Assembly (NCBI GenBank): GCA_949358305.1
Contig: OX442315.1
Coordinates: 7,218,427 to 7,282,426, forward strand
Direction of reading: 5' to 3'
Length of the DNA: 64,000 nucleotides
DNA from: Strigamia acuminata
Lineage: Eukaryota; Arthropoda; Chilopoda; Geophilomorpha; Linotaeniidae
A program made the position numbers and the translations under genes. Below, piece after piece: positions 21,056-33,000 of this stretch (position 1 is the first letter of the stretch; each line of letters opens with the position of its first letter). A model generated the notes under the pieces. The model searched no databases. It was not told the DNA's origin and worked only from the letters and a program-made list of their open reading frames with translations.

Positions 21056-24000
21056 CTGGTATAAATAGAAAAACTTAAATGACAATGAATGTAGAATTGT
21101 GAGATTACGACCGAACCTGCACTGAATGTTTCCTTTCATTAGTTTGTTTTCAAAGCACTTCTCTTCGCACAAATTAAATTCAATTAACGATACGCATGGA
21201 TCTGTCGGAGTGTTCAATTTGCATATCTGCCATACAAGAGTTTTTTTTTACAAAACGGTGAAACTTTTGTTTTCAGGCGAGCCTCATTATAACAAATCGC
21301 AAGGGATCCGAAAAATCGGTTCGTTTTATCAAAATTTTTAACATGGTGTTAACAACGTTTTGTTGTTTCAATTTAAACATACTTTTTGTTTAAATGCCTA
21401 CTGAGACTGAAAGCAGATTAAATCAGTGAAGCAGTTAAAGTATCTTGTTTAAAAATGCTCGTTTACTTTATACTCTGATGCACTACAAAATTGGTCTCAT
21501 TACTCCTAACTGTAGACTGTGTACTACCTACCACCAGGAAAAGTAGTTTTATATATTTTTTAAAATTTTTGTGATTATTATAATGATTAAAATGATCCAA
21601 TTTTAATTACATTTTATAAAAAAAATGTTTTTCCATTCATGAAATATAGCTTTATGTTGTTTTTATTCCAACCTGCATGTTTGTTCAGTTTATTGATAGC
21701 GTTGTCAGGAAAGCAAACAATTTCCTAACAATAGGTAATCGATTACGGTACGGCGACTATTCATCGCATCCTTTCTCATCGCGCGACCATTCATCGCGGC
21801 CAAGTCATCGCGCGGCCAAGTAATCGCGCGGCCAAGTAATCGCGCGGCCAAGTAATCGCGCGGCCAAGTCATCGCGCGGCCAAGTCATCGCGCGGCCAAG
21901 TCATTGCATTCCCATCACATTAAAAAAACCAGTTAAGGTGAGGTTCGCGAAAAAAAAAGAAAAAAAACCAAGAACACGCGAAAAAAAGAAATGCCGGCCA
22001 AGTCATCGCATGAAAAGTAATCGCGCGGCCGATCAGGGCAACAATTGGCCGCGCGATTACTTGGTCACGCGATGACTTGGTCATGCGATGACTTGGCCGC
22101 GCGATGACTTGGTCGCGCGATTACTTGGCCGCGCGATGACTTGGCCGCGATGAATGGTCGCGCGATGAGATGTCACGCGATGATTAGTCGTGGATTCTCG
22201 ATTACAATATCTGCACATATAATGCAATTCTACTTTTTCTATTTTTTTGTATCACTACACAAGTGAAATGGCTCGGCTAATGGAAGAAAGGCCATTTTTG
22301 TAGCGCATCAGAGTATAGATGACTTTTGAATTGAGCTTATTTATTTGCTTACCGTCTGTCTGCTCAGTTTTATGTTTGTAATACATTTGTTGTATTGATT
22401 TTCGGCAACTTTAAAGTTAATTCTTTCTTGGTTTTTCATTAAGTATATCTATCAAAATACAACAAGTATTCTGGTCAAGTTATTTTAATTATCGTGTAGT
22501 TTTGTGCTGGGTGGTAGATGATGTGCTTATGCAGGTTCTATAGTCTACATTTGGAAGGATAAATGGCTTTGGAATTGGTTGGATCAATTTGTTTACACAA
22601 GCACAAATTTTTTCAGATAGTTGAATGAAAGGTACTGAATCGGCATACCGTTATGCTTGATATTGCGGCCTGATTCATTTAGGGGCCAGGGTCCGTTTAA
22701 GCGCCAGGGAAAAGGTATACTGGTAATAACATTCGAAACGTGCACATATCGTACGATACTTTCGAGCGTAGGCGCGGGGGTTAGGTCCAAAATATAAATA
22801 ACCGCTCTGGCTGCAAATTGAAGCTTTAGGGTATTAATGTGTCAAACATTTTGAGCTTGAAGTAGTGTAGATGTTGGGAATTTATATTTTTAACATCTAA
22901 CTACGTCAATACGTTTACTTTGGCTGTTAAATTATACTGTTTGTAATCAACCGAATGCAACGAGAAAAAAAATAAAAAAATCACCGGATGATGAATTAGG
23001 CACAATGTGACCAATTGGCCATCCAAGGGTGACATGCGTCACTAACACACGCTTTCCAATGGCCCCAAGGTCACTCCTCCTCATGGAGTGAGATGACCCA
23101 GTAAGGGAAAGGAGGGAGAGAAGAGCACTGGGTCGCAACTGAGACAGACGTGTGAAGCAAAGTCCTAAAGCCAGCAAGAACAGTCATGCTCTGTGCTGAC
23201 TCTGCTTCCCTCCCTTTTCATCATGGTGATGCTCAGTGGTGGGATGGTTGATTCACCACAGACTCCATTAGCTATTACATGAGCTGTACGGGTAAGTACA
23301 GCAGAATAGTTATGTCCAACCGGCCAAGTCATTCATGGGGATACTTCCCTGTATGACGGATCGGTTGCTGGTGTGGCATACCTTCGAGGCACCACCAACT
23401 CATGGGTAAATGGGAAACTCCAACCCCTGGATGTACTACATTTTAGCGATTTCATTTTAGCGATTTCATTTTAGCGACACACCATTTTAGCCAACGTGTC
23501 ATTTTAGCGACACAAAACGGCACTAATACTAACACTAATTCCTAAGAAGGGCTAACAAGGGGGGGCTGCGCCCCCCTTGAACCCCCGCGAACCAAACCTT
23601 GCTGGTTTTTTTATGCAAACCACTTTTTTGAGCCGGCTTGTCGTGGTAAATCGTGTCGCTAAAACGTGATCGCTAAAATGGGTTTTTTTTGGTAAAAATC
23701 GATAAAATGAGCGTCGCTAAAATGACTATAATCGCAACCCCTAGACAACGATTAATAAAGGTCAACACGGGTCCAATCGTTTAGTCGACTGTCGTCTAGT
23801 CGACGGCAGCGATTAAACGATCATTTAGTCGGCAAAACGTTTAGTCGGCAAACGTTTAGTCGACGTTGTTACTTCTGGTCGCCTAGTCGACCAACTCTTT
23901 TGTGACGTCTAGTCGACGTAACGCCTAGTGGACGCACGTTTAGTCGACATAACTAGCTTGTCTCCTCGGTATATAAGCAGTTGTGTGTTGGTCAGTAAAT

Positions 24001-27000
24001 CATTCAGCGTTCATCATTCAGCTTACTACTGCAAAATGGCAATCGAAATGGCACAAACTATTCGAGGCAAATCCAAGCTGTGTCTGAGCGGTTATGCCTA
24101 TGTCTGCGAGAGGAAGCGCCCAGAGAAGAGTTTTTTTTAGAGGTAAAGTTTTAAAATCCAAAAAAAAATTGTTTTATTTATCACTTAGTCGACGACGTTT
24201 AGTCTACGCCGTTTAGTCGACCAGGTCACTTAGTCGACAATTTTTGACGACTAAGTGACCTGGTCGACTAAACGGCGTAGACTAAACGGCGTCGACTAGG
24301 TGAATTACGACTAAACGACCCGGCCTCGGTCAACAACCCAACAATCTGGAGTCCTTTGTCTTATTTTACATGAGTGGTATCCAGTTTCCAGGTTATCATG
24401 GCTAAGATTATACCGTCACAACAATATTTAATTTGGCATGATCTCAAGTTTCACATGCACCAAATAAAACAATTTTGATGATTGTTATAATTTTTCTTAA
24501 ACTTGAACCCTAATTTTGTGCCAAAATCAAACAACTGTTTAGTTTGTTTATGTTAATTACTGAATATTGGACATGTTGTTTTGCATTTTCTACATGAACC
24601 GTGCCTGTTAATGCAGTTGATGGATGATATTCTTTGATATCTGAAAGTGTTATAATAAATTTCAACATTAGCTGCTTTCAAAATGATAAATACAATTCAC
24701 TTTTGTGAATTGAAGAAAGTCACTGCTCATACAGTATGTTTTTTTTCTTTTGCTGTTCAAAGATTTTAAAGGAATTACCGGATTTCACTTTGATACATTT
24801 TCCGAATACAGTATCTAAATAGGACATCTTCCCAAATATGGGTTTAACAATTGCTGCACCACTTGATAAGAGAGCTTCTGCTACAATCTGTAATTAAAAA
24901 TTTAGTTATTTGGTACAATTCTACAAGTAGATTAAATATTAAAATGTTCTCATTGCAAATACGACTAAAAATACCTATCAATTAACATTAAAAATTAAAA
25001 CCTACATTTACTTTGGCCTCCCCGCCTCAACCTAGTCAATTTTGACCTCCAAAAGTGTTTTTATTTTTTTTCTCAAAACTAACGGGATTTATTTTTTAAA
25101 TTTCATGTATTTTTATTATATACAATACTGTATATTGACAAACAATAAAAACATTGTAGATTTAAAAATTCAAAAAAAATAAATTCTACAAAATTCCTTT
25201 GCTTTCCAACTGCTTTTGAGTTCAATCTCAATTATTTTTCTCGTACTCATTCAACAGATGCCTAATGGGTTATATTTCTTCATAAAAATTAAGTAGTCAA
25301 AGAATAGAATTATTTTTACACATTTTAGGAAAACATTTTTTGGCTTTGGTAAAAAATGACCCGGGTTGGGTGAGTAAGGGATTTTTTTAGGTTAGTTCTG
25401 CTAGTCTTAATCTGTTATGTGTAATAAGATCCTACTAATTGTGACATAATAAAGTAAAAATTAAGCTCGTTAATCCGATCCGCTTGATCCGCAAATCCGC
25501 GGATCAGATCGGATCGGATCGGATGCGGATTCTTTTAAATGATTCGCTTGCGGATTCGATTGCGGATTGGATGGGTGGCTAATCCGTGCAACCAATCCGC
25601 GGATCGGATTGGCCAAATCCGCGGATTGATCCGAACAATCCTCAAATTTTTTTCACTTTGTTAAAAACGAGAAAATAAACAAAAAAAGGCCAACCGGCGC
25701 ACGCAGCGACTAACAAACAATCAACAAATAAACCAATAAACTACGTTTTTGAAAAAGGCTTTTATGCTGTATCCCTGCAAAATTTGAATCCATACTAAAA
25801 ATTTGCCAAATGACAAATCGTTTTTAGCAAACAAAAAAATTGTAGCTCAGATTAAAAAGTTATCAGCACCATTTGAAAGAGCGGCAAATTCTGCACAGGA
25901 AACATATTTTTAATTTTTTAAAACGTTCATTTTTCATATTTTTTGTTTTTATGGTCAAATTCAAATTTCTTACTAAATTGACCATGCGGTCGCTGGCTAC
26001 GATCGTAAAAAAACGTACTCCATACTTTTTTTTACCAAATCGAAAAAAGAAACATACAGGCTTGTGCAGAATGCAATTTCCAATCAAATGAGCGTGGTTT
26101 CAGGATTTTTAAATCCTTCTTTAGTGCCGAAAACATCAAAATTTGTATCGGGCGAACATTATGGCATCCATTTAAAAACACGGGTTCCGCCAGGTGGATC
26201 GGATCAGATCGGATCGGATCGGATCCGCCATTCTCAGCATGCGGATCGGATCGGATCCGCAATTTACGATCCGATTACTTTCAAATCGGATGCGGATTCG
26301 CTAGAATCCGCATCCGATCCGATCCGTTAACAAGCGTAGTAAAAATGCGTGCACTATGGTTGTGCGGTTATTTTGACTAGAAGTCTAACAGGAAACGGAA
26401 ATGGAAATTAGCGCTATCTCTTGATGGGAATTTACAATGCCACGATGGAAAAGAATTCGCATCAAGAGATGGCGCTAGAACAGCCCTTCCCTATGCAGAC
26501 AGGCGAAACGCACTAAGTAGCCTGCTAACCAGTTTAAATCAAAATAACAATAAAAATTACAAATACCGGTAGTTCTACTTTGCGGTTGTTACTGCTGTGC
26601 CTATTTGTAAATTATATTAGTGTCCTACCTGCGCTGTTTCAAAATTTTCCATATCACCTGTTGCTTCCCATAAGTGATCAGTGTCATTTGCATATTCGGA
26701 TGGAAAATCAAGTAGATCTAACAAGTCAACATTTCCAGCTCGATTAACATTTAGCTTTTTATGTTTAAGCATTTTTTCCTTTTCATCTAGTATTGATTCA
26801 GGGTGGCTGCACACAACAAAATTTGGAATTTGGATAAATCTGTCTTGACGAAGTTCTATGGTTGCGTATACAGGATAATCAAAGTAAGTCGTGATTCGAT
26901 AGTACATGAAGAAGCAACATGGCAGGAAAGAACACAATATGACAAATTTTTTAATTTTTCCAGTAGTCTTAGATTGCGGTGAGACACTTTGGTCACTGCC

Positions 27001-30000
27001 ATTGGTTGTTGCCTTCCATAAATGTTTAGTTTTCTGCATGACATGTTCTTCAAAAGAACTTTTCTCCTTTCTGTAGTAATTTGCTATTTGATAACCATGT
27101 TGAATGTTTAGAGCAATGACTTCAATAATTCCAATACAAGATATTCCTATATAGAATCCCATGTAGCCACCAATGTCACACATTAATGAAATAAAGTCAT
27201 AATAAAAAAATTCTGTTAATTCAAGTGTCCTACTTGACAAGTAATAAAAACGCAAAGTTCCTGTGTACTGATTAGTGTAATAATAGTGAGAACTGAATAT
27301 AACTTTTACGCATTCTCTCGGACAGTTGCAGGTATAATGTGGATTCACTTTCCATCCTACTTCACTAATTTGTTTAGTGTAATTGCACGATAATTTGTTT
27401 GCCACACATTCACTTTTTGGCATTTTAGGCAGAAATGGTAATCTGAAGTTAAATGATGCTCGTATTAATAAGAATACTGGATCTTTTGAAGAAAATGAGA
27501 ACCCAAAGCAAAAGTACATTTTTTTCTCATAAGTCCTTAGATAAGTACATACCAATTACAAAAAATTCTCATTAATTTTTCAAAAACTTTCTTAAAAATG
27601 CCAGGGTACTTTGTCTTGTCTCCGCTAAGCATTTTGAGAATGAAAATCGAAAACAACAAACAAACAACATACCGGCATGTAAAATTTCGTTGATTAATTT
27701 CTTGTAAGTAACACTCTTCGTGACATTTTTCCATAGTAGATATGTCCACACAAGGAAACAATCTTCTATTCACAAATGTGTACTAAAACAAAAGTTACGG
27801 GATAATTAATTTTACAATATATTTTTGATTTGCTCAATTAATTCGTTCCAAAATGCATTCTAAAATATATACTTTACTCCCAATAAAATTATACTCCGTA
27901 TCATTTATTGCATTAAATAATGCATATTATAATTCATTTTACACCAGTATAATGGCTCGACCAATGGGATTTGGGGGGATTTGGGGGATTTTTGAGTTGA
28001 ACAAGGTATAAGCCTAAAGTCATGTCAATTGCTCAGTGTTCCATACCCATCACATTTAGGTTTTGACTTGGCCTGACAATCACACACAAAATTTTGGTTA
28101 TCCAACAAAATATTTAAATGTTTTGTGTTGTTTTAATTTGTGTCACCTTTCATCTAATGTACAAATCTCATCTGAGGGTCGCCACCACTAGGGGGAGTGT
28201 CATTGTAATCTCGTGGAACTCGTAACGTTGGCATGACTTTCGGTCATGTTACGATAACGTGTGCGGTTCATACGGTATCATGTGCGAATAATCTTCTTCA
28301 AATCTAACTCGATCGATGGCAATCTTTTCCAACAATTAACAACATATTGTTCAAATAAACAATGATTTTCTGAAGAAACCAGTTCTTTTTGTGATTTTTT
28401 GAATGTGGTGCTAAACTTTTTCTGCCTGCCCAACTCACTTAAGGCAATCAGCGTGGAAGCCAATGTTAGATTGGGAAATAAATGTCCACACATCACTTAG
28501 ATAAACAAACAAACTTGTATATTGTCGAAAATGGCTTGATATTACACACAAGCGCTTCGCGCTGATTTTCACCGTCAATCATCAACTTCTAACAATCCCA
28601 CACTGCAATTCAACTCAACATTAATAATAACAAACTCGTTCCACAAATCAACTTAATCTCTAACCCATTAATTATTGTAACAAAACTCTCTAACAGCCAA
28701 ATACACTTGTGCCAAGTAGCGCATATTCAAATGGACATAACTTTTGGCCCATTTAAGTTAAATGTTCATTTTTTTAAAAAAATAAAGCCTAATGTTTGTT
28801 CTTTAAGTTACATTTATTTGTTTTGATTAGAAGCATTTTTTAGGGTTTGAATTTTACCATTTTATTTTTTCTAACATTAAGACATACATGTGGCCCAATA
28901 CACATGGGTGTGGGGAGTACCCCCCTCCATATTTTATGCATACAAGACGAGGATGGGTTCAGAAAAATTAGGTTTGCTTAAAATGTCATTTTAGTTTCAG
29001 AATAAAAATAATAATAGTATTTCAATTTTTTTGATTACCGTATATCTTCTAATTGTACACCCATGTGCTATTTGAAAAAAGTTATTTTTCCCCTGGACTA
29101 TTCAATTTTCATCAAAACTTTGAATTTTTTGTTTAAGAATTGGAATATTTTATTTCAAAATTCGAATATCTCGTAACAAAATCGAATATTTCATTATCAA
29201 AATAGAAAATTTCATAGAAAAATCGAATATTTCATAGAAAAGTCGAATTTGTCATAGAAAAATTGAATATATTATCAGAAAATGGAAAATATTGTCAAAA
29301 AATGGAAAATATCATTACGAAAATGGAATGAAACATCCAATAATCGAACATTTTATAAAAAAAATTGTTATCTAATTGTACACCCTTGCTTAATTAGAGG
29401 TCCGTGCGACATTTACAAAATTTTCTTCCTCCCCCCCCCCTCTCGCAGCGTAAAAATAAGGTTCTTGTGGTATTAGAAGTTCGCGTACAATTAGAGGATA
29501 TAAGGTACAGCCTCTTACTTTTTTAGCAGTAAAAGCGAATATGTTCTCTTCATGCAATTCTGCGTAATGACAATCTGATGGTGGCACTATAGTGACAGTT
29601 GGATTGTATGCTTTTGAATCAATCTTTACCTGTAATGGTAATGACATTAATACGCTGTGCATAAATTAGTTAATTAGGATAACAACATGGTTGAAAGAAA
29701 GATAGAAAATTAGCATTTGGTAGAAGAACTTATTTGATATACAAGTGTTACGCATATTTTCCATGTTTATACTGTTGCAAGCAGGGCCGTCTTTACACTT
29801 TTCAGCGCCCTGGGCTAATAAAACTCAGGCGGCCCTTGCCCAGCACTTTTCTGTGCCCGACACCCTTCTGTGCCCATCGAGCCCCTGTGCCCGGCGACCC
29901 CCTGTGCCCGGCGCCCCTGGGCTGCAGCCCAGTTAGCCCAATGGTAAAGGTGGGCCTGGTTGCAAGGATTTGTTTACTTTCACGTAGCCTGGGAGCAAAT

Positions 30001-33000
30001 CAGAAAAGTATTATACATGCTGAACTTACTCCATAGATATAAGGATATGTATACACTTTTTCTTTTTCTTTTATTTGTAATTGTGATTCAGGACCAAGTG
30101 GTAATTTTTCATCTGAAAGGGATAATCAGTTTTACTAATAAACATCAACACAAAAACTATTTGCAAATGTGTTTTAAAATTACTATTTGTCAATTCAGTT
30201 GCTGTGGCATAAGCTGTGTATATCTCTCGGGTTTTGAACTTGTTAGAATAGTGTTTTGTTCCCTGCAAAAAGAATTAGGTTTCATGATATTTGTGATCGC
30301 ACTCCATTTCTATTTTGGCTTGTTTGCTTACTCGTTTAAAAGTTATGGCTTTTATCATTTTTGTAAAATTATACTTATTCATTACTGCTGTGAGTTCAGT
30401 ATGGTTGTCCATGTAAAAGACCAAGTTATTTTTGCATGCTAAAGAAGAAAAATGAATATTCAATTATTTTAGGTGAAGTTTGATTTAAGATAGAATTATG
30501 TGTCAGTCATTTTTAGACATGAAAAGTGTTGTAATAAATTTCAGAGTGTACTCACTTTGATATTGCTATGCGTTTAAGCCATACTGTAAACCGGCCGGCT
30601 CAAATGCGCAATTTTGTATTGAATTAGTTCAAGTAACGGTCACTAGAGTGTGAACTTACTGATCACATGTTATAAGCATCATCGGTTTGATCTACTATTG
30701 GTAATGGTGAAATAGAAGCTTAGTTATAGCGCGAATGCCACTTAGACCTTAGTCCTCCGAGTGATTCAATCGACTTAGTGAGTCTTTCCATTTAAGCCTA
30801 GTACTCATAACACCATTCCGTCCTCGGAATGGTAACCTTAATCAAAGTTTTAAGTTTCCTGCCAAGGGTGGTACTCATAAAAATATTGTTTAGACTCTGA
30901 ATCACCCTTGCACGTGGAAACGAATTGTTTAATGCCCCGATGGTGCACGGAAAAATTTAATTGTTTCAGACTCTGAATAAATTTTGTCTACCTAGAATTC
31001 CCTTGTTTTCCATCTAAAATTTGCAACTGGTCACAGCCGGTTGCAAACAAAGACACCCAACTACTACAATTGAACACGTTGTTTGTTGAAGGTTTTTAGA
31101 ATTATATTTTTGCCTGCATTTCAGACAAAATAAATATTTTTTAATTTCAAAAAGACCAAAACTGATTTTAAAATTATTTAAGTCAGAAAAGTTGAACAAA
31201 GCTTCATTGCCATTGCCAGCCATTTGCAAAACAAGCAACAATGACTCACACAGTTTAAGAGTATGGAAACTTTCTGGTGACAATTTCATGAGTACCACAA
31301 ATTTTTCAGACTCTGAATAATAAGAGGATAAAACATTCCGCTTGAAATGGTGCAGTTGAAAAATTAAGACTGTAAAAATATTTAGACTCTGAAAGCTTAT
31401 GAGTACTACTACCCAAACCCATGTGTATTGGGCCGCTTGTATTTTTTGATGTAAAAAAAAATAAAATCGTAAAATTTGAACCCTAAAAAATGTTTTTAAT
31501 CAAAATAAATAAAAGCAATTTATAGAACAAACATTGGGCTTTATTTTAAAAAAAAGAAAAAACATTTAACTTAAATGGGCCAAAAGTTATGGCCATTTGA
31601 AGTTGTGCTACTTGGCACAAGTGTATTGGGCCACCACGCTAATTGCCTCAAGTGAGTTGGGCCGGCAGAAAAAGCTAAGCACCACATTCAAAAAAATCAT
31701 AAAAAAAATTGATTTCTTCAGAAAATCATTGTTTAATTGAACAATACAGTTGAATATTTTGTTGGATAACCAAAATTTTGTATGTGATTGTGCAGGTCAA
31801 GTCAAAACCTACATGTGATGGGTTTGGAACACTGAGCAATTGACTTGACTTTATGCTTAGAATCATTTTTCTGCTGAAATATCCATGTCAAAGGCAGTTT
31901 ATCATCTGCAAATTGAAGCATAACAATCCTCCAACACTTTTTTATAAGTATATTGGTCAATGATACCCTTAATTTAATGTTGTGGACAGATACACATACA
32001 GGAAACCATTCCCAAGCCATTTTACTATTGGGATGGCTTGGAGATGGTTTCCTCTATCTGTATCGGTCCACAACATTAAATTAAGGGTATCATTGACCAA
32101 TATACTTATAAAAAAGTGTTGGAGGATTGTTATGCTTCAATTTGCAGATGATAAACTGCCTTTGACATGGATATTTCAGCAGAAAAATGATTCTAAGCAT
32201 AAAGTCAAGTCAATTGCTCAGTGTTCCAAACCCATCACGTGTAGGTTTTGACTTGACCTGCACAAACACATACAAAATTTTGGATATCCAACAAAATATT
32301 CAACTGTATTGTTCAATTAAACTTTGATTTTCTGAAGAAACCAATTTTTTTTGTGATTTTTTTGAATGTGGTGCTTAGCTTTTTCTGCCGGCCCAACTCA
32401 CTTGAGGCAATTAGCGTGGTGGCCCAATACACTTGTGCCAAGTAGCACAACTTCAAATGGCCATAACTTTTGGCTCATTTAAGTTAAAAAAATTTTCTTT
32501 TTTTTTTTAAATGAAGCCCAATGTTTGTTCTATAAGTTGCTTTTATTTATTTTGATTAAAAACATTTTTTAGGGTTTGAATTTTACGATTTTATTTTTTT
32601 TCACATCAAAAAATACAAGCGGCCCAATACACATGGGTTTGGGTTGTAGGCTTTAGGGAGTGACACAGCTGTTGTTTTGATTTGTGTCTCCTTTGATTCA
32701 ATATGTTAATCCCATCTGAGGGTTTCCACCGCCAGGGGAAGGTCTGTAATTGCGCTGACACTGAATGCTTGACGATGTTATTATTATTTAGTTGTATTTA
32801 TGATGTTTTTGTGTATTGTTCTAACACCAGAGTGTGCAAATCTATAATCTATTTTTAGACCTGTGAGAGGATGTAACCACTTCCTGTTAATTAAATATTC
32901 AGTGTGTTCTTTGTTTTTGTGAAATGAAGAAGTGTTTTATTTCAACCCAGAATTGTGATATTTGGAACTTTTGTGTAACAGACGAGATTACTGGTTTTAC

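Noticed and set aside
21757-22190. Array of 16-bp repeats resembling a CRISPR array
   Set aside because: The units are contiguous with no spacers, occur in inverted arms, and lie in an animal intron flanked by a target duplication.
22593-22790. 65-codon ORF as an extra exon of gene A
   Set aside because: A related segment exists near 50600-50680 in B, but it is not in a conserved frame and exon phases are already complete without it.
28278-28496. A 72-codon ORF as a separate gene
   Set aside because: It lies within the decayed relative of the palindrome, is not conserved in frame in the palindrome arms, and no domain was recognised.
29734-30036. Pro- and Cys-rich ORFs on the plus strand
   Set aside because: They cover the hAT MITE with CCTGTGCCCGG words and run antisense through exon 4 of gene A.
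30071-30268. Reading exon 3 of gene A straight through into exon 4
   Set aside because: It stops soon after in A and at once in B. A 71-bp intron with GT-AG ends restores conserved phase in both copies.
31802-32251. Two ORFs of about 72-89 aa with nearly the same protein on opposite strands
   Set aside because: They are the same sequence in the two arms of the palindrome, with no homology I recognise.
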